From Pontibacter lucknowensis (lineage in GTDB: Bacteria; Bacteroidota; Bacteroidia; Cytophagales; Hymenobacteraceae): a stretch of 64,000 nucleotides of DNA. Position numbers and translations under genes: made by a program. The stretch is from NCBI RefSeq assembly GCF_900156415.1, contig NZ_FTNM01000003.1, positions 1 through 64,000 on the forward strand, given 5' to 3'. Under the pieces are notes generated by a model. The model worked only from the letters and a program-made list of their open reading frames with translations. It was not told the origin of the DNA and made no database searches. Shown in pieces: positions 32,588 to 40,297 of this stretch (positions are counted from its first letter, which is position 1; every line of letters starts with the position of its first letter).

Positions 32588-33655
32588 TTAGTTCTGTCGT
32601 TTTGCGCTTGCTTCTACTTGCTTCAGGTACGCAATTGTCTCCTCAGAAAATAGCATGGGCTTCGTTTTGTCCTTTTTAGCAGCTTTGTTATACAGGTATA
32701 CAAACTGAAACGGATCATCGATGTTAGCGATAAGCTTCTTCTTCAACCCGTTGCGTGCGATCACATCGGCCATGTAAAAGCCGGGTATATGGCCGCTCAT
32801 TCCAATTACCTGCTGTTTCAGCTCTGAGGTGCTGTAAGTTTTGGTACCTGCCGCTATCTCGCGTATGGCTTCGTCTACCTTTGGAAGCTGTTTTTCACCG
32901 AGTTCCAAAATGTATCCTCCATACCGCATATCCTCGGGTACGCTTTCTGCCATCGTGTAGTGCTTGTCAATCAGGTCAGGAGATCCTTCGTTCAGCAATA
33001 GCTGCAGCATTTGTACCAGACTTTCGTCTTTCTCAGCCACCACATATTTCTTCTGCTTTCTGACTGCGTGGTGGAGTTCATGGCCACCCAGAATACCGTA
33101 TTTCTCCCGATCATACACATAGGTTCCCCATAGGGTCAGCACCACGTTACCATGATTAGCCACTGCATCGTTGCCCAGGGCGTTAAAGTATAATGTCAGC
33201 TTTGGGTTTGTAGTGTGCATGCGCTTTGGGAGCATAGAGTAGGTCTCAACGTAGAGCGAAGCAAGGTAAGCATCCTGATCATTGAGTATATTTTGCAGAT
33301 AATCTCTTAGCTCTGGTTCGTTTGCTTTGTAAAAATGAATCAGGTAGGTGTTGTAATGTTGCCGTGGATCCTTCAGCCGCTGCTGCAACAAACTATCGTG
33401 CTGCGGCATGTACACCACCTCCAGATCTTTGCGAAAGCGGTTGAGGTATTTCTCGTTATAAGCGTGATTTTGAATGTACTGATTGTTGCCTTCAAGGCTG
33501 AGGAAATTTTTCCAAAGCTCATCGCTTACCCTTTTGCCTTGACGGAGACTATCGGTCAGTTCGAAATAGCGGGTTGCCGCCTCGGCGTCTATCTTCTGGG
33601 CCTTGGCAAAACAGCTGCTGGTGAGTAAGATTAGTAGGGTAAGGAGTGTTTTCAT
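32588..33655 (-). CDS. DUF5700-type putative Zn-dependent protease
   Basis: A 355-residue exported protein with signal peptide MKTLLTLLILLTSSCFAKAQ; the ATG at 33655 fits it and upstream in-frame sequence does not. The gluzincin-like motif HELHH is at about 190 in GILGGHELHHAVRKQKK, preceded by a V-x-T-L-WGTYV strand. This matches the DUF5700 domain of putative Zn-dependent proteases in Bacteroidota. A Cys near the signal cleavage site could make it a lipoprotein, but the AQ ending favours ordinary cleavage. It is followed by a small lipoprotein gene after 1 bp. Confidence 0.72.
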   Translation of the reverse strand: MKTLLTLLILLTSSCFAKAQKIDAEAATRYFELTDSLRQGKRVSDELWKNFLSLEGNNQYIQNHAYNEKYLNRFRKDLEVVYMPQHDSLLQQRLKDPRQHYNTYLIHFYKANEPELRDYLQNILNDQDAYLASLYVETYSMLPKRMHTTNPKLTLYFNALGNDAVANHGNVVLTLWGTYVYDREKYGILGGHELHHAVRKQKKYVVAEKDESLVQMLQLLLNEGSPDLIDKHYTMAESVPEDMRYGGYILELGEKQLPKVDEAIREIAAGTKTYSTSELKQQVIGMSGHIPGFYMADVIARNGLKKKLIANIDDPFQFVYLYNKAAKKDKTKPMLFSEETIAYLKQVEASAKRQN

Positions 33656-34176
33656 GTGAAAGTTTGAGTGATTGTGTTGGGTTACTATCTGCCAGCAGCT
33701 ATATCTACTCCTAACTATCTGGGCTATGTATGGCGTATTGCAGAGATGTTTAAGCATTACCGGTTCAGGCAGTATAGCATTGCACTAATATATGGATAAT
33801 TTTGACAAAGCTTATACCCTGAAAAAGAAAAAGGCACCACCTTACGGCAGCGCCTTTTACCACTCTAACAAAAATTGCCGCCGGTGGAGGCTGGGAAACT
33901 ACATCCCCGACAGCGGCTATTTTCATAGCCTACAGAAATCTCTATGCAGCACTAAGGGGCTTCTGTCTTCCCCGATAGTGATGCAAGTATAGACACTCCT
34001 TAGCTTACAATTTTAACTTTTAGACAAGCGACCGTTTCAGGTACCCTTACAGCAGGTATAGCACCCCGCAGGCTGTACACGGCATCATGGCTGCACTTCG
34101 GGTGGCAGGTATAGCCGCTCGTCTAAAAGCGCCTATCGGTTAGGGACTTGATGTGCAGAAAACGTAACTTTGCAGC
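33656..34176. other. Gene-free stretch, 521 bp
   Basis: A divergent region between the DUF5700 gene and the sensor kinase gene. It holds an imperfect hairpin AAAGGC...GCCTTTT (33829-33857), two copies of the AGGTATAG word (34054 and 34107) and a TAACTTTG promoter element (34165). A 66-codon frame at 33792 lacks protein-like character. Confidence 0.5.
34165..34172 (+). promoter_or_regulatory. TAACTTTG, -7 element of the sensor kinase promoter
   Basis: It matches the Bacteroidota -7 consensus TAnnTTTG exactly and lies 4 bp before the kinase ATG, which would make the transcript nearly leaderless. A TTA/TTG-like -33 partner about 21 bp upstream is only approximate. Confidence 0.45.
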
Positions 34177-35286
34177 ATGGAAGTAAAATTGAACGCAGCG
34201 CGTGAACTGGAGGTAAAGGGGTGGAGTCTGCCGGATGTGCGCAACATCACCCAGAACAGGCTGCTGCTGCACCTGCTTTTCTGGGCGGTATATGTTTGCT
34301 TTTTCGGCTTGCTATACGGTAGCTACATCGACGACTACTATAATGCCTTCATGATCGAGCTCATTGAGCTGCCGTTCAAGATGCTGCTGGTTTACTTTAA
34401 CATGTACTTCCTGATGCCGCAATACCTGCTGCAGCAGCGCTACATGGAATTCGCCGTATACCTGCTCCTGATGATGGGGGCCATTGGCATCCTGATGCAG
34501 TTTGTGCTGATGCCGCTGCTCATTCACCCCCTCATCTGTCCCACCACCTGTACCAACGACAACCTGACGCTCTACCGCTTTGTGCGCAACATCGTGAACC
34601 TGGGTTACCTGGTGTCGATCACAGCGACGATCTACCTGCTCAAAAACTGGTACCGTGACCAGCAGGCCACACAGTCGCTGGCGCAGGACAAGCTCGAGGC
34701 TGAGCTCAAATTCCTAAAGGGGCAGATCCACCCGCACTTCCTGTTTAATACGCTTAATAGTCTGTACTCGCTTACGCTCCGCAAATCCGAAAATGCGCCG
34801 GAGGTGGTGCTGAAGCTGTCGGGCCTGATGGATTACATGCTCTATGACGCCGCAGCTGCCAAGGTGCCGCTGGAGAAGGAACTGAACTACATTCAAAACT
34901 ACATTGCCCTGGAGCGCATCCGCTACGGCGACCGTGTGGATATCGCCTACACCGAGTCGGGAGGTATAGCTGGCAAGCAAATCGCGCCCATGATGCTGCT
35001 ACCTTTTGTGGAGAATGCCTTTAAGCACGGCGTGAGCACCGAAACCGAAAATGCCTGGATACGGATAGACGTGAAAGTGCAAGGTAATACACTGGCTGTG
35101 CTGGTTGAGAACTGCAAATGCGGTGAAAAAGCGAGTGGAAGCAACCGGGATTTTGCGTCAGGTATAGGCCTGAAGAACGTGCGCCGGCGTTTGGAGCTGC
35201 TTTACGAAAACAGGTATAGCCTTGAAGTAGAGGACGAGCCGGAGAGCTATGCCGTGCGCCTGGAACTGGATTTAGGGGAAGGGTAA
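34177..35286 (+). CDS. LytS-type sensor histidine kinase
   Basis: A 369-residue membrane kinase. Four hydrophobic segments occupy about 28-155, followed by the His-kinase domain with the phospho-acceptor in GQIHPHFLFNTLNSL (H187). The ATPase region has LLPFVENAFKHGV (N box, about 280) and GIGLKNVRRRLELLY (G box, about 331). This is the architecture of LytS/YehU-like kinases. A LytTR response regulator follows 137 bp downstream and is the obvious partner. The gene contains three copies of the AGGTATAG word, encoding Gly-Ile or Tyr-Ser in different frames. Confidence 0.95.
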   Translation: MEVKLNAARELEVKGWSLPDVRNITQNRLLLHLLFWAVYVCFFGLLYGSYIDDYYNAFMIELIELPFKMLLVYFNMYFLMPQYLLQQRYMEFAVYLLLMMGAIGILMQFVLMPLLIHPLICPTTCTNDNLTLYRFVRNIVNLGYLVSITATIYLLKNWYRDQQATQSLAQDKLEAELKFLKGQIHPHFLFNTLNSLYSLTLRKSENAPEVVLKLSGLMDYMLYDAAAAKVPLEKELNYIQNYIALERIRYGDRVDIAYTESGGIAGKQIAPMMLLPFVENAFKHGVSTETENAWIRIDVKVQGNTLAVLVENCKCGEKASGSNRDFASGIGLKNVRRRLELLYENRYSLEVEDEPESYAVRLELDLGEG

Positions 35287-35423
35287 GATTTTTGAGCGGT
35301 TGCCTACCACTTCCCTTCCCAAGAGGGGTCAGAGGTGGGTTAACGTTTGCGTATACAGCTTAATACAGTAAGGAAAAATCAAAGGCCCACGACAACTTAT
35401 CTTGTGCCATACCTGAATAGAAC

Positions 35424-36161
35424 ATGAAACTACGCTGCCTGATAGTAGACGACGAGCCCCTGGCGCTGGATGTGCTGGAGACCTTTGTAGAACGCCTCGA
35501 TAACCTGGAGCTGGTTTGCCGCTGCAGCAATGCCGTGGAGGCCTATAATTGCCTGCAGAATGAGCACATCGACCTGATGTTCCTCGACATCCAGATGCCT
35601 AAGCTCACAGGTATAGATTTTCTCAAGTCGCTGCCCAATCCTCCTAAGGTGATCTTTACCACCGCCTACCGCGACTACGCCCTCGACAGCTATGAGCTCA
35701 ACGCTGTGGACTACCTGCTCAAGCCCATCGCCTTCGACCGCTTCCTGAAAGCCATGGCCAAGGTGACACCCGCTGAGCCTAAAGGTATAGCTACCCCGAT
35801 TTCAGGTATAGCACAAACCGAACCGGACTACAAGGAAGCCTTCATCTACCTGAAAGCTGACAAAAAAATGGTGAAGGTGATGCTGGCCGATATTCTTTAC
35901 ATCGAGAGCCTGAAAGACTACATCCGGGTGAAGACCGACACAAAAGAGATCATCTCTTACCAGAAGATCTCGTTCCTGGAGGAGAAGCTACCCACCGACA
36001 AGTTCCTGCGCATCCATCGTTCCTTCATCATCTCCCTAGATAAGGTACAGGCCTTCTCCGCCACTACCGTGGAGGTAGGCAAAGCCGAAATACCGATCGG
36101 ACGCCTCTACAAAAACGAAGTGCTGCAAGTGCTCGGGCAAAACAACCTGCTGGAGAGTTAG
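35424..36161 (+). CDS. LytTR-family response regulator
   Basis: A 245-residue response regulator. The receiver domain (about 1-115) has DD at 9-10, the phospho-acceptor D55 in LMFLDIQMPK and K100 in VDYLLKPIAF. The LytTR DNA-binding domain (about 145-235) includes ADILYIESLKDYIRVKTDTKE and FLRIHRSFIISLDKV. The interdomain linker (about 113-130) contains two GIA repeats encoded by two AGGTATAG words 21 bp apart. Partner of the upstream LytS-type kinase; targets unknown. Confidence 0.95.
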   Translation: MKLRCLIVDDEPLALDVLETFVERLDNLELVCRCSNAVEAYNCLQNEHIDLMFLDIQMPKLTGIDFLKSLPNPPKVIFTTAYRDYALDSYELNAVDYLLKPIAFDRFLKAMAKVTPAEPKGIATPISGIAQTEPDYKEAFIYLKADKKMVKVMLADILYIESLKDYIRVKTDTKEIISYQKISFLEEKLPTDKFLRIHRSFIISLDKVQAFSATTVEVGKAEIPIGRLYKNEVLQVLGQNNLLES

Positions 36162-36216
36162 AGAGTTTGGGAGTTAGAAAGTTGAGGAGTTTGAGGGTTT
36201 AGGAGTTTAGGAACTC
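36157..36216. repeat. GAGTTTGGGAGTT-type degenerate repeat (copy 2)
   Basis: Immediately after the response regulator, units GAGAGTTTGGGAGTT, GAGGAGTTTGAGGGTTT, AGGAGTTTAGGAACTC follow each other. The region 36389-36441 carries the same repeat in inverted orientation, so a 280-bp stretch is flanked by complementary repeats. Confidence 0.65.
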
Positions 36217-36388
36217 TCGTTGTAGGTATAAGCTTTGAAGCGGCGGAATGTCATATACTTCATTTTACTGCCTGTGTTGAAAAGGCCAGGTATAGCGAAA
36301 GTGGCATAACTTCTATACCTTAACCCGCAGCATAATCTTTGCCTTTCCCGTAAAGTCTCATCAGAGAATATATTCTCTAACGCTAATT

Positions 36389-36441
36389 TCCTGAACTCTT
36401 AAACTCCCAAACTCTCTAACTCCTAAACTCCCTTGAACTCC
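36389..36441. repeat. AACTCCCAAACTC-type degenerate repeat, inverted copy 3
   Basis: Units CTGAACTCTTAAACTCCCAAACTCTCTAACTCCTAAACTCCC are complementary to copies 1 and 2. The array runs into the TTG start of the following gene (36433). Confidence 0.65.
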
Positions 36442-37467
36442 ATCTCTAAAAAGAAGCTGTTTTACCCCATTGCTACTTGCCTGCGCCACTACCTGCACGA
36501 GTACGACCGGGAGACTAAGCTGCCGGTGCGCTACGAAGACCTGATCCATTATACCGACTCTTTCCCTTACTATGACAAGAAGGGCCACGACACGCTTTGG
36601 GAGACGATCATGTTTGACCAGCAGGAGCAGGCGGAGTTGAGTAAGGGGCTCACGCAGATCTATGCCCTGCTCAAAACTGATGGCGATATGTCAGTAATGG
36701 AGCACCTGTACGTGTCCCGGGTCGACTACTGCACCTTTGGCAACTCCAACCCCTTCCGGGTGCAGATCATGAACCAGCTCAATGACAACTACGACTACTT
36801 TTATGTGAAGCGTGCCGATGCCTCCCGCATTTATGGCCTGGAGCTGGAGTATATTCTGTCACCAAACCGCATCAACTACCTTGTGGATGGCGATACACTG
36901 ATCGAGGAGCATATTGCAGGCATACCGGGCGACCTCTTTATAAAGGAGTACCTGAACAGAAAGGGCACAAACAAGGTGCGGATTGCCAAGGAGTTTGTGA
37001 AGTTTAACGAACGATGCTTCGTGCGACTGCTCGGCGATATGCGCTCCTATAATTATGTAGTGGATATCACACCTGACTTTGAGGATGAGCAGTACCGTGT
37101 GCGTCCCATCGACTTTGACCAGCAATCCTATGAAGGGCGCAAGTCGATGTACCTGCCGCAGTTCTTTAAAGACAATAACGTGATCGTGGACCTGGTACTC
37201 ACGCTGCTGAAACCGGATGTGATCAAGCAGTACCAGAACGAGGAGCGCACACTTATTTTCCGGCGCCTGCGCACAGCCCGCTACCGCCTCAAAGACCTGA
37301 TCGACTGTATGCGCGGCGATACCATTTCCACACCTGAAAAGATAGAGCAGCTGAAGCAGGAACTCGCCCAGCACCACAAGTCAGATGAGTTTCTTAAATG
37401 CGAGGGTATGGGTGACCTGGTGCGGCTCAACCTCAAAACTATCATGAAGAAGGCGAAGATCAGGTAA
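36433..37467 (+). CDS. Conserved-looking protein of unknown function
   Basis: A 344-residue soluble protein that I do not recognise. No signal peptide or transmembrane segment is present. Notable stretches are YEDLIHYTDSFPYYDKKGHDTLWETIMF near the N-terminus, RVDYCTFGNSNPFRVQIMNQLNDNYDYFYVKRADASRIYGLELEYILSP in the middle and RPIDFDQQSYEGR (about 220). The latter recall nucleotide-binding or kinase-like loops, but I cannot name a fold. No ATG is available upstream of MFDQQEQ (about residue 58), so either TTG at 36433 is used or the gene starts later; the well-formed sequence before residue 58 favours TTG. The start lies inside an AACTCCC-type repeat, which could have displaced the original start. 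Confidence 0.7.
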   Translation: MNSISKKKLFYPIATCLRHYLHEYDRETKLPVRYEDLIHYTDSFPYYDKKGHDTLWETIMFDQQEQAELSKGLTQIYALLKTDGDMSVMEHLYVSRVDYCTFGNSNPFRVQIMNQLNDNYDYFYVKRADASRIYGLELEYILSPNRINYLVDGDTLIEEHIAGIPGDLFIKEYLNRKGTNKVRIAKEFVKFNERCFVRLLGDMRSYNYVVDITPDFEDEQYRVRPIDFDQQSYEGRKSMYLPQFFKDNNVIVDLVLTLLKPDVIKQYQNEERTLIFRRLRTARYRLKDLIDCMRGDTISTPEKIEQLKQELAQHHKSDEFLKCEGMGDLVRLNLKTIMKKAKIR

Positions 37468-37499
37468 AGCCTATACCTGATCTTCGCTAATACCTAAAA

Positions 37500-37874
37500 T
37501 TAAAGCCGCTCCAGATTGGTACGTGTGCGCTCGCTGTCGGTCAGGTTGCCGGTATTGACAGTGGAGGCGGGCTCAAAGAGCAGCACTTCTGCTTCGTCAT
37601 GCGCTACTGGCCGGTGCTCTACACCACGGGGCACGATCAGAAACTCACCAGGCCGCACTGTAACCGTCCTGTCCCGAAACTCCATATCGAAACTGCCTTT
37701 CACGACCAGGAACAGCTCGTCTTCGTGCTCGTGGTGGTGCCAGTCAAAAGCGCCCTTGAACTTGGCCAGCTTCACCTGCTGCCCGTTCAGCTCCCCGGCA
37801 ATGCGCGGATTCCAATGGTCGGGTATCAGGGCGAACTTCTCCGCCAGGTTTACTTTTTCAATTTTCTGGTTCAT
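37500..37874 (-). CDS. Cupin-domain protein
   Basis: A 124-residue single-domain cupin. Motif 1 is FDWHHHEHEDELFLVVKGSFDMEF (about 41-64, with His, His and Glu metal ligands) and motif 2 is PGEFLIVPRGVEHRPVA (about 75-91, with the last His). Small cupins of this length bind a metal and a small ligand; the substrate is unknown. It is convergent with the 344-residue gene and divergent from the next gene, sharing a 111-bp promoter region that carries a Fur-box-like palindrome. Confidence 0.9.
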   Translation of the reverse strand: MNQKIEKVNLAEKFALIPDHWNPRIAGELNGQQVKLAKFKGAFDWHHHEHEDELFLVVKGSFDMEFRDRTVTVRPGEFLIVPRGVEHRPVAHDEAEVLLFEPASTVNTGNLTDSERTRTNLERL

Positions 37875-37917
37875 GCTGTACCTGTTTTAGATAGAGGTGA
37901 TGAATATCATTTAAATT

Positions 37918-37938
37918 TATTTGGACTGATTCTAAATA
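37918..37938. promoter_or_regulatory. 21-bp palindrome resembling an iron-regulator operator
   Basis: TATTTGGACTGATTCTAAATA: the outer nine bases are near-perfect inverted repeats (TATTTrGA / TTCTAAATA). The form TATTTAGA-n-n-n-TCTAAATA resembles Fur/DtxR-type operators described in Bacteroidota. It overlaps the -33 element and spacer of the promoter that reads into the 37986 gene, the expected place for a repressor. Confidence 0.4.
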
Positions 37939-37951
37939 GGGCTTACCTTTG
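37921..37951 (+). promoter_or_regulatory. Bacteroidota-type promoter TTG-N20-TACCTTTG
   Basis: A -33 TTG (37921-37923) and -7 TACCTTTG (37944-37951), 20 bp apart, match the consensus of the Bacteroidota primary sigma factor. The leader to the ATG at 37986 is about 30 nt. Confidence 0.65.
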
Positions 37952-37985
37952 TGTCATTCAAAATAAGACAACAAGCGCCACTACC

Positions 37986-38369
37986 ATGATAGCAGCTACA
38001 GCAAAGCCCGGGGAGATGATGACAGCAGCCACTGAAATGGTCGAGATCTATGCAAACGAAGCCGGAGCGGTATTCCAGTGCGATCGCAGAAACCGCCTGA
38101 TGCTGTACTTCGCCGGTGCGCTAAACGTGCTCAAGGTAGACACTTTTCTGCGTTTGAAGCAAGCTGTTGCCAGCATTGACCTGGAGCAGATGGCCGCTAA
38201 CCCTTCCCGCTCCTCTGATTACGAGATCGTGGCTGTGTGCGGCTGTGAGCGCTGCTTTATCCTGTCGCTGACGGAGCTGTATGCCCTGCGCGATCTGCTG
38301 GAAGGAGCCAAGTTTAGCCTGGAGCTGAACCGCATGCTGCACGAGTGCCTGACGCCGCTCGAAGCCTAG
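37986..38369 (+). CDS. Small protein of unknown function, putatively iron-regulated
   Basis: A 127-residue cytoplasmic protein starting MIAATAKPGEMM. I do not recognise the family. It has three Cys close together in AVCGCERCFILSL (about 83-95) and one in FQCDRRNRLMLYFAG (about 33), which could bind metal, and an alpha-helical C-terminus. The promoter carries a Fur-like palindrome and the next gene is ferritin, so a link to iron homeostasis is plausible but only from context. The family may be one of the small DUFs of Bacteroidota iron regulons. Confidence 0.65.
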   Translation: MIAATAKPGEMMTAATEMVEIYANEAGAVFQCDRRNRLMLYFAGALNVLKVDTFLRLKQAVASIDLEQMAANPSRSSDYEIVAVCGCERCFILSLTELYALRDLLEGAKFSLELNRMLHECLTPLEA

Positions 38370-38393
38370 CATCACAACACAAGCTATACCAGT

Positions 38394-38421
38394 AAGCACA
38401 GCCCCAAGCTGTGCTTTTTTT
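38394..38421 (+). terminator. Intrinsic terminator before the ferritin gene
   Basis: Stem AAGCACAGC / GCTGTGCTT with loop CCCAA and a T-rich tail (TTTTTATTT). It separates the 37986 gene from the ferritin gene. Confidence 0.88.
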
Positions 38422-38555
38422 ATTTAGACTTCTTCCATATTTCATTCCGTACACCCATTTTCAGAACATTATACTTACCTTAATGGTAGAAATAAAGGAC
38501 GCATGCTTTGCATAAAGTGTGCCCCGGATTTAGAACGAAAAACACCCCTATACCT

Positions 38556-39092
38556 ATGAAGGATTTACTAAGGCTAAGAACTTCGCTGACCGAAGAAATA
38601 GAGAGAATACTCAACGAACAGATCAAAATGGAGGCTGAGGCTTCGTCTATGTACCTGGCCATGTCGGCCTGGTGCGACCGCAACGGCTTCGACTTCAGTG
38701 CTGGCTATTTCAAGAAGCAGTCTGACGAGGAGCGTGAGCACATGCTGCGACTTTTCAAGTATGTGTCTGATATGGGGGGCCGTGCCGTTTCCCCGGACAT
38801 TTCCGGCATTCAGATCGAATTCGATTCTTTCAGAAGCGTGTTTGAGCAGGCCCTGCAGCAGGAGATCGCCGTGACGCAGTCGTTCAACCGCATGGCCGAC
38901 AAGTGCATGAAGTCAAAGGACTTTGTGACTTTCACGTTTCTGCAATGGTTCCTGAAAGAGCAGATTGAGGAAGAGTATGTGGCCCGTCGTGCGCTCGAGC
39001 TATTCGATGTGATAGGCGAGGAGGGAACAGGCCAGTACGAGATCGACAAGCGTGTGCCCAAGATCACGTACGAAGACACTTACGAGGATTAA
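38556..39092 (+). CDS. Ferritin
   Basis: A 178-residue non-heme ferritin that oxidises and stores iron in a 24-subunit shell. The ATG at 38556 begins MKDLLRLRTSLTEEIERILNEQ; the longer frame has no matching extension. Ferroxidase residues are visible in EAEASSMYLAMSAW (about 25-38), EEREHMLRLF (about 51-60) and FLKEQIEEEY (about 131-140). The C-terminus (YEIDKRVPKITYEDTYED) is typical of Bacteroidota ferritins. Monocistronic, between two terminators; no palindrome like that at 37918 is evident in its own 5' region. Confidence 0.95.
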   Translation: MKDLLRLRTSLTEEIERILNEQIKMEAEASSMYLAMSAWCDRNGFDFSAGYFKKQSDEEREHMLRLFKYVSDMGGRAVSPDISGIQIEFDSFRSVFEQALQQEIAVTQSFNRMADKCMKSKDFVTFTFLQWFLKEQIEEEYVARRALELFDVIGEEGTGQYEIDKRVPKITYEDTYED

Positions 39093-39113
39093 TTAACCCC
39101 GCTATAAAAAGCA

Positions 39114-39148
39114 AAAGCCTTTGGATTCGCTCCAAAGGCTTTTTTTGT
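39114..39148 (+). terminator. Terminator after the ferritin gene
   Basis: Perfect stem AAAGCCTTTGGA / TCCAAAGGCTTT with loop TTCGC, followed by TTTTGTTT. Confidence 0.92.
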
Positions 39149-39235
39149 TTGTGTGCCCTATACCTTAGCAGTCAGTACAAGATATAAGTTTAAGTAGCTA
39201 TACCTGTTGCAAAGGGCTTTTGGCAGTAGAGTCCC

Positions 39236-39520
39236 TTATGCCTCCTTGTCTGATTTTAAAATATGCTCCTTGAACGTTTGAGTAGCTTGTTCTTCGGTGG
39301 TATGGTGCAGCCACACATTATCCGGTTGAAAGCTCATAACAGGGGCAAAGTCGCAGCGGTCAGTGCATTCAGTCTTTACCACTTCTACCTGGCCTTTAAG
39401 TCCCATCTCTTTAATCATGTTGCGCAGCGTCTTGCCAATATCTTTGCCACCCTTTTTCTTGCATTTACTACCCGTGCAGACGTAAATCACTTTGTCTGGT
39501 ACGTTGAATCCTTTGCTCAT
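39236..39520 (-). CDS. Thioredoxin-like [2Fe-2S] ferredoxin-domain protein
   Basis: A 94-residue protein with four Cys in the shethna-type arrangement: IYVCTGSKCKKKGG (C15, C20) and TECTDRCDFAPVM (about C52, C56). It has an intervening helix and the closing VWLHHTTEEQATQTF as in the (2Fe-2S) ferredoxin-domain family and NuoE C-terminal domains. It probably carries one [2Fe-2S] cluster and transfers electrons to an unidentified partner. It is convergent with ferritin and followed upstream by a STAS-like gene on the same strand. Confidence 0.88.
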   Translation of the reverse strand: MSKGFNVPDKVIYVCTGSKCKKKGGKDIGKTLRNMIKEMGLKGQVEVVKTECTDRCDFAPVMSFQPDNVWLHHTTEEQATQTFKEHILKSDKEA

Positions 39521-39599
39521 GTATACGTGTGAATTGTATTCTTCTTAAAGAGGAATAGCTGTGAAATAGTTCATGTACGTGAAGCTGTATACCTTCCGT

Positions 39600-40016
39600 T
39601 CATTTTTGTTGGCAGGCTGTAAGCCACTCGCGTGCCTCATCGATATCCCCAAATATACGCATCTCAAACCGGCCTTGCACCCGACTAAGCATATTCGACG
39701 AAGAGGCGGCTGCAAAAGCATCTTCATTCGCTACGTGCGCATAGTACTGCAGGCCGGCTTCTGCGGCGGCAGGTATCCACACGTCCTCAATCCATTCTAC
39801 AGAGTCATCCCAGCGCCCCACCAGGTGACGGTTATCATTCAGTCCGCAGCCGGCGCTGTGCTGCTTTATAGCTTCCAGTACGGCAAGGCTACCCTGCTTC
39901 ACGTTTTCAGGGGTTACGTAGCCGATCCAATCATTGTAGACCCACTTGTTTTGCTCATCGTAATGGATGGTCAGATAAGTCTTGCCTGTAGAAGATTTAA
40001 GCTCCTGTAATTTCAT
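39600..40016 (-). CDS. STAS/SpoIIAA-like protein (paralogue of the element-borne one)
   Basis: A 138-residue cytoplasmic protein, start MKLQELKSSTGKTYLTIHY (ATG at 40016). The segment LNDNRHLVGRWDDSVEWIEDVWIPAAAEAGLQYYAHV aligns by eye with LSDARAILYLELADQHWLMEQLIPLL of the protein at 10742-11155 (shared L-x-D-x-R, D-x-x-W and I/L-P). Small STAS-like proteins of this type are numerous in Hymenobacteraceae and have no assigned function. It is on the same strand as the ferredoxin-like gene but 80 bp upstream of it. Confidence 0.6.
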   Translation of the reverse strand: MKLQELKSSTGKTYLTIHYDEQNKWVYNDWIGYVTPENVKQGSLAVLEAIKQHSAGCGLNDNRHLVGRWDDSVEWIEDVWIPAAAEAGLQYYAHVANEDAFAAASSSNMLSRVQGRFEMRIFGDIDEAREWLTACQQK

Positions 40017-40297
40017 GGGTAGATAGCTTTGTCCAGGTATAGCCAGATGCAATATAACCAAAACAACTCAAGGAGTAGCTTTCCTGAAGTTCGAAATCGG
40101 GAAACTATACAGGACGGCTGCTTTTTTCATACGGGAGTACTTCATGCTATGATATGGGAGAAGGGAAAGTATGCGCCTGAGGGTGAGCAAAAAAAGAATC
40201 AAACAGTAGTGTTTCTCTGATAACAGTAGTAAGTTAAACCTTCGGATACGCTTATTGTCTAATCGCACATCTAACCTATCTTAACCTTAAAAGAATC

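Noticed and set aside
33792-33992. 66-codon frame in the gap before the sensor kinase
   Set aside because: Lys-rich start then composition unlike a protein; it overlaps hairpin-forming sequence and no promoter or family match is evident.
36157-36441. CRISPR array
   Set aside because: The repeat units are short, degenerate and contiguous without regular unique spacers, and no cas gene is present.
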